Assembly (NCBI RefSeq): GCF_003097635.1
Contig: NZ_QCZI01000002.1
Coordinates: forward strand, 124,001-188,000
Direction of reading: 5' to 3'
DNA: 64,000 nucleotides
From: Flavobacterium psychrotolerans
Lineage (GTDB): Bacteria; Bacteroidota; Bacteroidia; Flavobacteriales; Flavobacteriaceae
The notes below the pieces were generated by a model. The model worked only from the letters and a program-made list of their open reading frames with translations, did no database searches and was not told the DNA's origin. Positions within the stretch are counted from its first letter, which is position 1. Each line of letters begins with the position of its first letter. Positions 24,927 to 33,789 of this stretch are shown one piece after another. Both the position numbers and the translations under genes were made by a program.

Positions 24927-25722
24927 TGTTTAATTTTTTTTTCAGAAAAAGAATGAGTTTATAAGGCGTATAGAGTAAAATATAATTTCTTAATAGACCA
25001 TAAATAGGATAATAACCAAAATAAAAATTTCCTTTAATGATATTGATTCTACTTTTTACCTGTTGTCTTCTACCGCTTAAAGAAATTCCATTTTCGTTAA
25101 TTTCAATTTGAAGTAAATACTGGTTTATATTTGCCACCTTATATTTTTTTATTATAGCAAAGAAAAACGCATAATCTTCCGCATATTTATGATTAATTGG
25201 ATAATGACCAATTGTTGCAAGTATTTCACTAGAAAACATAATGGTAGGGTGTATTAACATTGAATTAAAATACATTTTGTTTTTTATTTCTTTGTCATTA
25301 ATTGGCATATTAATATTATAAAGAAATACTCCTTTTGTATTCACGGCCACCACATTAGATCCAACTAATTTTATTTCGGGATTTTCTTTTAGAAAAATTT
25401 CTTGAATCTCAAACCTTTTCCCAGTACATAAATCTCCGCAATCCAATCGAGCAACAAACTTATATTCTATATTTTTAGATATATATTCTAAACCTTTGTT
25501 TAAAGCATGTTCAATTCCCTTGTTTATATCCAAATAGATAAAAACAAGTTTGCCATTTGCGGTAAAAGCGTTCCTTGTCGCAATTTCATCTATTCCATGT
25601 TTTGTACTTCCATCATCAACAATAATAACGTCAATTTTTTCGGTACTACCTATTGACATCAAAGAAGCTATTAATCCCAAAGGATTATTAAAGTGAGGAA
25701 TCAAAAGAACTATTTCATTCAT
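24910..25722 (-). CDS. GT2 glycosyltransferase
   Basis: A 270-residue GT-A enzyme with the family's N-terminal nucleotide-binding strand LIPHFNNPLGLIASL, VDVIIVDDGSTKHG-like residues near 31-43 and the metal-binding region VARLDCGDLCTGKRF near 90. It is short and soluble, with a basic hydrophobic C-terminus. It adds one sugar to the repeat unit; donor and linkage are unknown. It overlaps the downstream Wzy/WaaL-like gene by 17 bp, indicating tight coupling. Confidence 0.87.
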   Translation of the reverse strand: MNEIVLLIPHFNNPLGLIASLMSIGSTEKIDVIIVDDGSTKHGIDEIATRNAFTANGKLVFIYLDINKGIEHALNKGLEYISKNIEYKFVARLDCGDLCTGKRFEIQEIFLKENPEIKLVGSNVVAVNTKGVFLYNINMPINDKEIKNKMYFNSMLIHPTIMFSSEILATIGHYPINHKYAEDYAFFFAIIKKYKVANINQYLLQIEINENGISLSGRRQQVKSRINIIKGNFYFGYYPIYGLLRNYILLYTPYKLILFLKKKLNNEISN

Positions 25723-25793
25723 TTAATATTATGTTTAACCCATTTATACTTCTGTCTAATTTCAAAATTTCATTTACAAGAAAACTATTCTTT

Positions 25794-27188
25794 TTAATCA
25801 GTATTTACCCGAGATACATAATTTGGTTTTTCGCTTAAGATTCTAATTAGAATTGCTAAACAGAGCCATATTCCATAAATTCTAAAAGTGTCAACTTGCA
25901 AACCGTTTATATATAATCCTGAAAACGAAATGAGTAAAATTATTCCTAAATATCTTTTTTCGGCAGAGGCCTTTTTAATAATTTTTTTAGAAATTGAAAT
26001 CGAGACGAAAATCAAAGTTAAATAAATAAAAAAACCTATGATGCCTGTTTCCGCTAATAATCTAGTGTAAATGTTATATCCTGGCGGGAAAGATTTTTCA
26101 TTTTTATTTTTATACCATAAATCAAACTCATAATTATTACTAGTAGCCCATATAGGATAATGATGCCTACTGTAATACGATTGCTGTCCAAACCCGACGC
26201 CTATTATAGGGTTTTCTTTAAAAACCTGTAAAGACGCATATTGCATTCCGAAACGGGATTTGTTAGAAATGTTCTTTTTTAAATTCCCTTTAAAATCTAA
26301 TGATTCTATTTTTTCTGAAACTGCTTTAATGATTTTCTCCCCATTAAAAACAAGCAGTATTGAAAGAATAATCATAAAACTACTTAAGGCGTTAATAATA
26401 TATTTCCTAAAAGTTCTCTCTTTAAATAAAATAGTTATTAAAATTACAAATTGAAAGAAAACTACCATGAGTCCAGTTCTAGAACCAGAAAAAAAGGTTA
26501 GCAGTAATATTGCAATTGTAGGCAAAAATTTAAAAATCCCTTTATTTGTCAAAATGTAACTAAACATCCATCCCGAAATGGTAATTAAATAAATAGCAAA
26601 AAAAGGAGGTTCATAAGAAATCGAAGATATTCGGCCTTCAGCATGAAGAGTAACTTCTAAAAAGGGGAAGTAATCTAATAATTTTAAAACCGGAAGCAAA
26701 AATCCAATATGAAAAAAAGAAACTAACGTCTCCAAAAAACCATAAATTGAAGCAATAATTAAAGAGTAAAGGAATACTTTTCTAATCTTAAAAAGAATGT
26801 CTTTTAATTCCATTTTTATCAAAACATTCCAATAAAAAAGGAAGAAAATTAGACTCGAAATTAATAACGCAAAGTATTGTCTAATAAACCGATTCACCCC
26901 CCCTGTATGTTTGAAAAAATTTGTTGAAACAGATGGTGCATTTAATACCGTTGAAACAATACACCACAATAAAAATACTATCAAAATTTTAAAAACAATA
27001 CTTTTATAAGGGATTGATATTTTTTTTGTAAACATAGATTCGATTACCAATAACAGAAACCCTGAAATCAAGAAAAGTGCCCCCGCTTCCGTCTTAAATT
27101 CACCCAAAACTGGAATTCCTTCATATTCGTTAAAAGGAAAGAAGAAGAGGCCTAGGAGAAATAAAATATGGTATGTTTTTTTGAGCAA
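25794..27188 (-). CDS. O-antigen ligase/polymerase family protein (Wzy/WaaL-like) 2
   Basis: A 464-residue polytopic membrane protein with about eleven to twelve membrane segments. RISSISYEPPFFA, FFSGSRTGLMVV and NPIIGVGFGQQSYY follow the pattern of O-antigen polymerase/ligase proteins. The likely role is polymerising or attaching the repeat unit delivered by the adjacent flippase. No ATG is available at the 5' end: the frame begins with TTG at 27188 after a run of nine A's (coding strand), a plausible start in an organism relying on A-rich leaders, so the exact start is uncertain. Confidence 0.78.
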   Translation of the reverse strand: MLKKTYHILFLLGLFFFPFNEYEGIPVLGEFKTEAGALFLISGFLLLVIESMFTKKISIPYKSIVFKILIVFLLWCIVSTVLNAPSVSTNFFKHTGGVNRFIRQYFALLISSLIFFLFYWNVLIKMELKDILFKIRKVFLYSLIIASIYGFLETLVSFFHIGFLLPVLKLLDYFPFLEVTLHAEGRISSISYEPPFFAIYLITISGWMFSYILTNKGIFKFLPTIAILLLTFFSGSRTGLMVVFFQFVILITILFKERTFRKYIINALSSFMIILSILLVFNGEKIIKAVSEKIESLDFKGNLKKNISNKSRFGMQYASLQVFKENPIIGVGFGQQSYYSRHHYPIWATSNNYEFDLWYKNKNEKSFPPGYNIYTRLLAETGIIGFFIYLTLIFVSISISKKIIKKASAEKRYLGIILLISFSGLYINGLQVDTFRIYGIWLCLAILIRILSEKPNYVSRVNTD

Positions 27189-27217
27189 TTTTTTTTTGTT
27201 AAAAGTAAAACAATGAA

Positions 27218-28420
27218 TTAATCTTTTTTGATTTGTTTGAATAAAATTAATCTAAAAATGAAGCACCTAAAAATCCAAACTAAAAGTACTATGGAAATTA
27301 ATGAAACAATCGTTTTTATAAAAAAAACAATAATGAAACCAATCATAATTAAAAAACCCAAAAAATATAAATTGACACTTTTTAAAGTCTTTTTACTAGC
27401 CGTAGCTTCAAACAATGCCGCTATAGCCGCATAGTATAGTTTGGTTAATCCGATTAATAATAGCAGCAAAATTACTATAGTATGTTTTTTGAAATTAAAA
27501 TTAAGCAGTTTATAATAATCAATAAAATATGTGACCAAAATTAAAAATAAAATTAAAAAAATACCAAATAAAAGAATTTTTCTAATTAAATCTTTAAATA
27601 ACGCCAAATTAAATGATTCTTTAAACCGTACAATATGTTTGAATCCAATATAATTTTGAAAGATTGAAAATGGAGCTAGAAAAAAATTAGACAGATAATA
27701 ATAATCCCCAAATTCATTGATACCAAACATTTCATTAAAAACAAATCGATCTCCAAATGTTAAAAAAGAAAAAATTAGGATTGAAAAAAAGAATTGAAAA
27801 AAATATTCAAGGATTTCTTTTTTTGAAAAGTTTTCATTGAAATCAAAATTTATTTTCTTCTTCAAAACAAATATTGCAACTAAAAACCCAATGACAATAA
27901 TAATTAACAATGTATTTGTTAATGAAAAAAACAATTGAAATTTAATCGTATATATTGAAATTAAAAAAAGTGCGATTTTCCAGAAATTAACTATTATTTG
28001 AGCAATAAAAAAATCAGAATTCAGTCTAAAAATAGTAAAAATTTGCATTAATGCGGTAATACTATAACTTGCTAAGAATAAGAGTAAATAATTAATTTCA
28101 ATTTCTGAATACAAAATTTTAAACAAAACTGTACCTAGTATAGAGGAAAATAGGGAAATTTTAATAATTGTCTTTAATTGGAAAATTTGAGTCGTAACAA
28201 CATTTTTCTCCTTAACTTCAGAAAGTCTAATGAAAACTTGTTCAAAACCAAAAATTCCAAAAATATACATTAACGATAAATAAGTAACAACTAAGGAAAA
28301 TTGTCCAAATTCTACTGTTGATAAAATTTCTTTAAGGATTATATTCGTTAAAAAAAAACCTCCAGCTCCGGCAATAATAACTAATAGCGAAGAATGATTA
28401 ATTAATTTTTTTACAATCAT
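27218..28420 (-). CDS. Wzx-like oligosaccharide flippase
   Basis: A 400-residue protein with about twelve membrane segments spread over its whole length and no soluble domain, consistent with the polysaccharide transporter (MOP) family. The N-terminal AGAGGFFLTNIILKEILST and GIFGFEQVFIRLSE resemble Wzx proteins. It would flip undecaprenyl-linked repeat units across the inner membrane. It is the first gene of the leftward arm, and the most AT-rich in the window by eye. No consensus -7 element is seen upstream, only a TAAATTCG variant near 28439. Confidence 0.82.
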   Translation of the reverse strand: MIVKKLINHSSLLVIIAGAGGFFLTNIILKEILSTVEFGQFSLVVTYLSLMYIFGIFGFEQVFIRLSEVKEKNVVTTQIFQLKTIIKISLFSSILGTVLFKILYSEIEINYLLLFLASYSITALMQIFTIFRLNSDFFIAQIIVNFWKIALFLISIYTIKFQLFFSLTNTLLIIIVIGFLVAIFVLKKKINFDFNENFSKKEILEYFFQFFFSILIFSFLTFGDRFVFNEMFGINEFGDYYYLSNFFLAPFSIFQNYIGFKHIVRFKESFNLALFKDLIRKILLFGIFLILFLILVTYFIDYYKLLNFNFKKHTIVILLLLLIGLTKLYYAAIAALFEATASKKTLKSVNLYFLGFLIMIGFIIVFFIKTIVSLISIVLLVWIFRCFIFRLILFKQIKKD

Positions 28421-28469
28421 TGAAAGTTTTTTTAAAGACGAATTTATTCTTTAAATTTTAAATAATGAA

Positions 28470-28503
28470 AAAAGGATGCATGAAAAATCTCAAACATCCT
28501 TTT
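28470..28503 (-). terminator. Terminator after the lipoprotein gene
   Basis: A nine-base stem (28470-28478 with 28495-28503) around a 16-base loop, with a T run on the minus strand. It lies just downstream of the lipoprotein stop and separates it from the flippase gene. Confidence 0.6.
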
Positions 28504-28521
28504 AATCTATTTTTTGCTTTA

Positions 28522-29067
28522 TTATAATTTTTTTCCTCCTACTTTTTCTAACTCAGCATAAATAGCTGGATTTGTAGTGAAAAAAGGGTCATAATTACCA
28601 TCTTTTTCGCTCATCGTTATCGAAGAAGAAGAAGCGTCATATTTTATAAAATCATTTGGCTTAAAATATTTTTCAAAATTATTTTGATCAATTCTAAATG
28701 TTCTTCCTTCAAAATTTAATTCAATTGAATTAATCTTAATTGGGTCTTGTTTTTTATTTGAACTAATATCTAACCGAATATCATTAGGCAAGACTCCTTC
28801 CGGAATGTTAAATATTACCTTTTGGGATTGTTCATTACCTTTTACTCCAGCATAAACGGTATGATCTTCATCAAAATAGGATATGGATGCGTCTTTATAG
28901 AAAAGAATTAATTCATCATCTTTTTTAATATTCAAGTCAAGAACTACATCAAACGTATTCGCTTTTACTTCTTCAACTGGCTGGATCTCCTCTTTTTTTG
29001 CTTCGTTTTTACACGATAGAAACGCTACTGATAAAAATAAACTAACAAGAATTACTTTTGCTTTCAT
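28522..29067 (-). CDS. Predicted lipoprotein, function unknown
   Basis: A 181-residue protein with a lipobox (AFLSC, Cys19) followed by a Lys/Glu-rich linker. The rest is soluble and beta-rich with no motif I recognise; DLNIKKDDELILFYKD and NDIRLDISSNKKQDPIKI suggest a small jelly-roll-like fold. It lies directly upstream of the polysaccharide operon on the same strand but is separated by a terminator. A promoter element lies at 29084-29091. Similar proteins beside glycan loci have no assigned function as far as I recall; a role in glycan binding would be a guess. Confidence 0.75.
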   Translation of the reverse strand: MKAKVILVSLFLSVAFLSCKNEAKKEEIQPVEEVKANTFDVVLDLNIKKDDELILFYKDASISYFDEDHTVYAGVKGNEQSQKVIFNIPEGVLPNDIRLDISSNKKQDPIKINSIELNFEGRTFRIDQNNFEKYFKPNDFIKYDASSSSITMSEKDGNYDPFFTTNPAIYAELEKVGGKKL

Positions 29068-29083
29068 TTTAAAAAATTTTATG

Positions 29084-29091
29084 CAAAAATA
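29084..29091 (-). promoter_or_regulatory. -7 promoter element for lipoprotein gene
   Basis: TATTTTTG on the minus strand, matching TAnnTTTG, 17 bases upstream of the ATG. Confidence 0.5.
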
Positions 29092-29253
29092 TATTTTTTT
29101 TCTTTATATAAAATGATTAAATATATTTTATTTATCACAAATGTTATAACTCTTAAAATAAACTTCTTTTTAAATGCCTTTTCAATAAATTTAATCAGAA
29201 ATAAATTGATGACAATTCTGTTTTTTGGGTATCTTCGATATAAAGAAAATTTT

Positions 29254-29596
29254 ATGAGGAAAAATACTTTAAAAAATCATTTTGCTTTTGTGTCTAAATA
29301 CAAATGCACAAATTATCACCTTTACAGACTGCTTACTCACTAACGAGAGTTTTAGTAAAAACGATAAAATTGTAATTTTTCCAAATCCGACAAAAGAAAT
29401 TTTAAATATTTCTATCGATGATATCCCCGAAATTCCGTCAATTACCATTTATAATACGTTAGGACAAATAATTGAAATAGTCCCACATTCCCAGGATTTA
29501 AAGTCTCTTGATATTTCGTTATTAAAATCCGGAAATTATTTTATACAAATTGCCTATGACAAAGGAATTATTACCAAAAAATTCACAAAGGAATAA
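29254..29596 (+). pseudogene. Decayed T9SS secreted protein: signal peptide joined directly to sorting domain, frameshifted
   Basis: An ATG at 29254 opens MRKNTLK and then leaves frame at a run of six A's (29271-29276). If one A is removed, translation continues as KIILLLCLNTNAQ, completing a perfect signal peptide. The only ATG-started route is thus broken, although a TTG at 29282 opens the second frame. After about 20 residues the protein goes straight into a full T9SS type A sorting domain (IVIFPNPTKEILNIS...SGNYFIQIAYDKG). No functional body lies between, so this looks like an internally deleted and frameshifted remnant of a larger secreted protein. A TATCTTCG element at TTG-N21 spacing precedes it. 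Confidence 0.65.
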
Positions 29597-29974
29597 AAAA
29601 CAACAGGATTAAAATCATTGTTTAAAAAAACATACTTAAAATTACCGTCGTTACCCTATCTATTAAAGTATTTATCGTATAATTATTAAACGCTAAGTTC
29701 TTTCTCATTCCCTCAATCCTATAGTTTCTGGAACAACCTAATAAAATTCATAGCCCCGTGGGTATCGATATTCTAAAACCCGCAGTAGAACACAACCAAT
29801 ATTATAACAAAACTATTAAAGTAAATGTTATAAAATAATATATATCTTTTCTAAAATTACCACCGCTATCACAAACAAAACTTAAATGCGTTTACCCCTA
29901 AAAACATTAACCCTAAATTTGTACCAATAAAATTCGTATTGAGAGAAATCTCATAAATTATAAGAAATTAAATC
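29597..29974. other. Intergenic region upstream of the DJ-1/PfpI gene
   Basis: 378 bp without a credible ORF. It is AT-rich, with a weak inverted GGGT/ACCC pair around 29758-29784 and the promoter element at 29914-29921. No tRNA or structured RNA was recognised. Confidence 0.6.
29914..29921 (+). promoter_or_regulatory. -7 promoter element for the DJ-1/alcohol dehydrogenase operon
   Basis: TAAATTTG, a TAnnTTTG match, about 55 bp upstream of the ATG at 29975. Confidence 0.5.
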
Positions 29975-30661
29975 ATGAAAAAAGTACTATTTATTCTTAC
30001 CAGCCACGATCAATTGGGAAACACTGGAGAAAAAACAGGGTTTTGGACAGAGGAATTTGCAGGTCCCTATTATGAATTAGCAGATCAAGGAGTTGAAATT
30101 GATATTGCAACACCACTTGGTGGACAACCCCCTATTGATCCAAAAAGTGAAGACCCTTCTGCCGCCACTGAAGACACAAAAAGATATGACGATGATGCTA
30201 CACTTTTAGAAAAATTAAAAAATACCCACCGACTGGGTGATATGAATTCAGAAGATTATGATGCCGTTTTTTATCCAGGTGGCCACGGGCCTCTTTGGGA
30301 TTTAACGACCGATAAAATTTCTATAGCAATAATTGAAGATTTTTATATCCATAACAAACCTATAGCTTTTGTTTGTCACTCTCCGGCAGTTCTGAAAAAT
30401 GTAAAAATAAAAGGAAAATTTTTAGTAAAAGGGAAAAAAATGACCGGGTTCTCCAATACCGAAGAAGCCGCAGTAGGTTTAACTGATGTTGTTCCGTTTT
30501 TATTAGAGGATGCGTTACAAGAAAATGGAGCTATTTATTCTAAAGTTGAGGATTGGCATCCCTATGTTGTTGAAGACGGATTGCTAATTACAGGGCAAAA
30601 TCCAGCATCTTCAAAACTTGTGGCCAGAAAATTATTGGATCAATTGAATTCAAAAAACTAG
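29975..30661 (+). CDS. DJ-1/PfpI family protein (Hsp31-like, class I glutamine amidotransferase fold)
   Basis: A 228-residue cytoplasmic protein. GFWTEEFAGPYYEL (residues 22-35) holds the conserved acidic residue, YPGGHGPLWDL follows, and the nucleophile elbow AFVCHSP places Cys134 next to a His. This is the Hsp31-type branch, several members of which act as glutathione-independent glyoxalases or deglycases on methylglyoxal. It is followed four bases later by an iron-type aldehyde/alcohol dehydrogenase. The pair fits reactive-aldehyde detoxification (inference). No signal peptide. Confidence 0.87.
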   Translation: MKKVLFILTSHDQLGNTGEKTGFWTEEFAGPYYELADQGVEIDIATPLGGQPPIDPKSEDPSAATEDTKRYDDDATLLEKLKNTHRLGDMNSEDYDAVFYPGGHGPLWDLTTDKISIAIIEDFYIHNKPIAFVCHSPAVLKNVKIKGKFLVKGKKMTGFSNTEEAAVGLTDVVPFLLEDALQENGAIYSKVEDWHPYVVEDGLLITGQNPASSKLVARKLLDQLNSKN

Positions 30662-30665
30662 AAAT

Positions 30666-31829
30666 ATGTTAAACTTTGAATTATACAATCCTACGAAACT
30701 GGTTTTCGGTAAAGGTCAAATAGATAAACTGCCTACACTTATCCCCCAGAACGCAAAAATCTTACTTGCTTATGGAGGAGGAAGCATCTTTAAAAATGGA
30801 GTCTATAACCAAGTTCACGAAAGCCTTAAAGGTTTTGAAGTCATTGAATTTGGTGGAATAGAAGCCAATCCTCATTTTGAAACCTTGATTAAAGCTGTTG
30901 CCATTATCAAAGAAAGAAAAATTGATTTTATTCTTGCAGTAGGCGGCGGAAGCGTAATTGATGGCGTAAAATTTCTATCGGCTGCAACACATTTTGAAGG
31001 CGATATGATGGATATTCTTAAAAAAAGAATTCTTTTTAAAGACCCTTCTCAAGTTGTTCCTTTTGGAACTGTTTTAACTTTGCCGGCAACCGGAAGCGAA
31101 ATGAATTCGGGTTCTGTAATAACAATTGAAGCTACCCAAGAAAAACTGGATTTTGGCGGTTCAGCCCTATTTCCAAAATTTTCAATTTGCGACCCTACGG
31201 TTATTGTCTCTTTACCCAAAAGACAGATACAAAATGGAATCATTGATGCCTATACACATGTGTTGGAACAATACTTAACCTATCCACACGAAGGATATCT
31301 TCAAGACCGAATTTCAGAAGGAATTTTGCAAACTTTAATTGAAGTTGGTCCAAAAGTGGTAGAAAATCCAACTGACTATGCTTTGGCGTCCAACTATATG
31401 TGGTGTTGCACCATGGCTTTAAACGGTTTAATCCAAAAAGGGGTTCCTTCCGATTGGGCGACACACATGATTGGCCATGAACTGACAGCCATGTACGGAA
31501 TTGATCATGCAAGAACTTTGGCAATCATTGGGCCTAACTTATACCGGGTAATGTTTGAAACTAAAAAACAAAAATTAGCCCAATACGGAAAACGGATTTT
31601 TAACTTATCCGGAACTGAAGATGAGATTGCGCGGGAAGCCATTCATAAAACGGTTGCATTTTTCCATACCATGGGCATGCAGACCAAATTATCTGAGTGT
31701 ACCAAAGACTTTGACAAAACCGCTGATTTTATTGTCAATCGTTTTGAAGAGAGAGGCTGGAAAGCTTTAGGAGAAAAACAAAATATCACTTTAGACAAAG
31801 TAAAACAAATTGTAGAAAGGAGTTATTAA
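30666..31829 (+). CDS. Iron-containing alcohol dehydrogenase, YqhD-like
   Basis: A 387-residue type III alcohol dehydrogenase. The N-terminal nucleotide-binding region has AYGGGSIFKNG and VGGGSVIDGVKF. The metal site comprises Asp and His in DAYTHVLEQYL and two His in GHELTAMYGIDHARTLAI, the YqhD/butanol dehydrogenase pattern, and ANPHFETL matches the cofactor-specificity region. It probably reduces short-chain aldehydes with NADPH. It is second in an operon with the DJ-1 protein (4-bp gap). A strong terminator follows. Confidence 0.9.
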   Translation: MLNFELYNPTKLVFGKGQIDKLPTLIPQNAKILLAYGGGSIFKNGVYNQVHESLKGFEVIEFGGIEANPHFETLIKAVAIIKERKIDFILAVGGGSVIDGVKFLSAATHFEGDMMDILKKRILFKDPSQVVPFGTVLTLPATGSEMNSGSVITIEATQEKLDFGGSALFPKFSICDPTVIVSLPKRQIQNGIIDAYTHVLEQYLTYPHEGYLQDRISEGILQTLIEVGPKVVENPTDYALASNYMWCCTMALNGLIQKGVPSDWATHMIGHELTAMYGIDHARTLAIIGPNLYRVMFETKKQKLAQYGKRIFNLSGTEDEIAREAIHKTVAFFHTMGMQTKLSECTKDFDKTADFIVNRFEERGWKALGEKQNITLDKVKQIVERSY

Positions 31830-31890
31830 ATATTTCTTAGGTAATTTATTCTAATCAACAGATAAAATTAAAATCTTGTCCTAAAAGAAT

Positions 31891-31926
31891 AAGGCATTCT
31901 TAGAGTATATTTAAGAATGCCTTTTT
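31891..31926 (+). terminator. Rho-independent terminator after the DJ-1/alcohol dehydrogenase operon
   Basis: A perfect 12-bp stem (31891-31902 with 31912-31923) with a nine-base loop and a T run ending at 31926. Confidence 0.88.
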
Positions 31927-32086
31927 ATTATCCAAAAAAAAAAAAAAAAAGATTCAGCCTGCATAACGCGAAAAAAATAGATACTATCACATTGACTATC
32001 TAAATCTTAGACTGTTTTTGAGAAAAAAACAAGTCTTTCCTATCCTTTCTTAAATTGAATTGCATCCTATTCTGTATATTTTTAGT

Positions 32087-32094
32087 TACTTTTG
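32087..32094 (+). promoter_or_regulatory. -7 promoter element for gpsA
   Basis: TACTTTTG, a TAnnTTTG match, with a TTG at 32060-32062 (24-base spacing, slightly long), about 70 bp upstream of the gpsA ATG. Confidence 0.45.
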
Positions 32095-32160
32095 AATAAT
32101 TAATACTATTAGGGCTGCTTGCTTCAAAGATTATCGATTTAGGTTCTAAAAAATAAAAAA

Positions 32161-33156
32161 ATGACAGAATATCCAAAATATGCAGTGATTGGCGGCGGAA
32201 GTTGGGCAACTGCAATTGCCAAAATGCTTTGTGTGAATCTTCCGGAAATTGCATGGTACATGCGAAATGAAGATGCTATCGATCACATTAAAACGCACCA
32301 TCATAACCCCAATTACTTGAGTTCGGTTGAATTTCATATCGAAAAATTAAAACTCACCAGCGACATTAATGAAGCCGTGGCTTATGCCGATTACCTCATT
32401 TTTGCGATTCCGTCTGCCTTTTTAGGTAGCGAATTGGCAAAATTAACCGAGAGTTTAAAAGACAAAGTAATTTTCTCCGCCATTAAAGGAATCGTGCCCG
32501 AAACGAGTTTGATTGTTGGAGAACATTTCAATAAAGTCTATGACATTCCTTTCGAAAACATTGGTGTAATTACAGGTCCTTGTCACGCAGAAGAAGTGGC
32601 CCTAGAGCGTCTTTCCTATCTAACAATTGCTTGTGGCGATGCCGAAAAGGCAAAAATAGTGGCCAAATGTTTATCTAGTAACTACATTAAAGCCAAGATT
32701 ACCGATGACATCATTGGAACGGAATATGCTGCCATGCTTAAAAACATTTATGCCATTGCAGCCGGAATAGCCCATGGATTAGGGTATGGGGATAATTTCC
32801 AATCTGTTTTGATGAGTAATGGCATCCGGGAAATGAAAAAGTTTATCAAAAAAGTGCATAAAATGAAACGCAACATCAATGATTCTGCTTATTTGGGCGA
32901 TTTATTGGTGACGGGGTACTCCATTTTTTCTCGCAACAGAATGTTCGGAAACATGATTGGCAAAGGCTACACCGTAAAAAGTGCCATGATGGAAATGAGC
33001 ATGGTTGCCGAAGGGTACTATGCGAGCAAAAGTGCTTACGAACTCAACAAATGTTATCGCGCTACTACGCCAATAATTGATGCCGTTTACAGCATTTTAT
33101 ACGAAGGGAAAGACGCGAAAAAAGTCTTTAAAAAACTGACGGATAAGTTGGATTGA
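32161..33156 (+). CDS. gpsA: Glycerol-3-phosphate dehydrogenase [NAD(P)+]
   Basis: A 331-residue cytoplasmic enzyme making sn-glycerol-3-phosphate for phospholipid synthesis. The Rossmann motif GGGSWATAIAKML is at residues 9-21; VITGPCHAEEVA and the catalytic-Lys region TEYAAMLKNIYAIAAGIA are conserved. The C-terminal helical domain is complete, and length matches the family. A small membrane-protein gene starts one base after the stop, suggesting co-translation. Confidence 0.94.
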   Translation: MTEYPKYAVIGGGSWATAIAKMLCVNLPEIAWYMRNEDAIDHIKTHHHNPNYLSSVEFHIEKLKLTSDINEAVAYADYLIFAIPSAFLGSELAKLTESLKDKVIFSAIKGIVPETSLIVGEHFNKVYDIPFENIGVITGPCHAEEVALERLSYLTIACGDAEKAKIVAKCLSSNYIKAKITDDIIGTEYAAMLKNIYAIAAGIAHGLGYGDNFQSVLMSNGIREMKKFIKKVHKMKRNINDSAYLGDLLVTGYSIFSRNRMFGNMIGKGYTVKSAMMEMSMVAEGYYASKSAYELNKCYRATTPIIDAVYSILYEGKDAKKVFKKLTDKLD

Positions 33157-33157
33157 T

Positions 33158-33376
33158 ATGAATGAAAGATGGAAATATCAAATTAAAACGGGAAGTTCTT
33201 ATGGAATTACTTTGACTGCATGTATGACTATGTTACAATGGCGGGGAGGGTCAGTCGCAGACGAATTACTTTCAATGAAGTTTTTTCTTAGGGTCTTTAT
33301 TTTCTTTACGACAGGAATTTTTATTTTAGGCTATATAAAATGGAAAGGCAAGGTAAAAGTCAATAATAAACAATAA
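33158..33376 (+). CDS. Small predicted membrane protein downstream of gpsA
   Basis: 72 residues with one clear membrane segment (about 44-61, RVFIFFTTGIFILGYI) and a Lys-rich C-terminus, topology N-out/C-in by the positive-inside rule. The ATG follows the gpsA stop after one base, and its stop abuts the convergent gene at 33377. I do not recognise the family. Tight spacing and good use of available space suggest it is real, but it could also be a chance ORF. Confidence 0.55.
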   Translation: MNERWKYQIKTGSSYGITLTACMTMLQWRGGSVADELLSMKFFLRVFIFFTTGIFILGYIKWKGKVKVNNKQ

Positions 33377-33784
33377 TTACCTCACAATTACCCCGTCCAC
33401 AAACAAAATTGGGACTTCTTCCACAAAATCTTCACTGATAGAATTGGCTTTGAAAATATATTTTCTGTCGTATAAAGTATTCTCAATGAAAAAAGTAACC
33501 ATGAATTCATTGTTTAAGGCCAAAACGCTTTTTTCTACCATCTCCACTTTTACGACTGAAACCGCTGGAATTTCTACAAAAGCGTGACGCAACAAGGAGG
33601 TTTTTTTCATTTCGCCATCGATGGTTCCAAAAGCTTTAGACACAACCATCACGCCATCGAGTTGAAAATCGCTGTCGTTTACGAGATATACATACCACAC
33701 TTTTTCCATAAAATCGTCACTCCATTCTTGGACTGCCGCCAGGAAAACGTTTTCTACTGTTGGGATTGTGATGTCTTTTTTCAT
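33377..33784 (-). CDS. Conserved hypothetical protein next to pheS
   Basis: 135 residues, soluble, no signal peptide. Strand-rich pattern with VWYVYLVNDSDFQLDGVMVVSKAFG and an aromatic/charged C-terminal half. I do not recognise a named family; I associate similar short proteins with flavobacterial pheS neighbourhoods. It is on the same strand as pheS, 93 bp downstream, separated by a stretch with AAGTC-type direct and inverted repeats (33790-33876). Confidence 0.7.
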   Translation of the reverse strand: MKKDITIPTVENVFLAAVQEWSDDFMEKVWYVYLVNDSDFQLDGVMVVSKAFGTIDGEMKKTSLLRHAFVEIPAVSVVKVEMVEKSVLALNNEFMVTFFIENTLYDRKYIFKANSISEDFVEEVPILFVDGVIVR

Positions 33785-33789
33785 AAGTT

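Larger units (their letters stand above)
31830..32160. other. Intergenic region upstream of gpsA
   Basis: 331 bp. It contains the operon terminator, a run of 17 A's at 31934-31950, and a candidate gpsA promoter near 32060-32094. No gene was recognised. Confidence 0.6.

Noticed and set aside
29113..29343. A 76-residue ORF overlapping the T9SS remnant
   Set aside because: Only its part after 29254 resembles protein (a signal peptide start), and it leaves frame at the A run; the upstream part is AT-rich promoter DNA.
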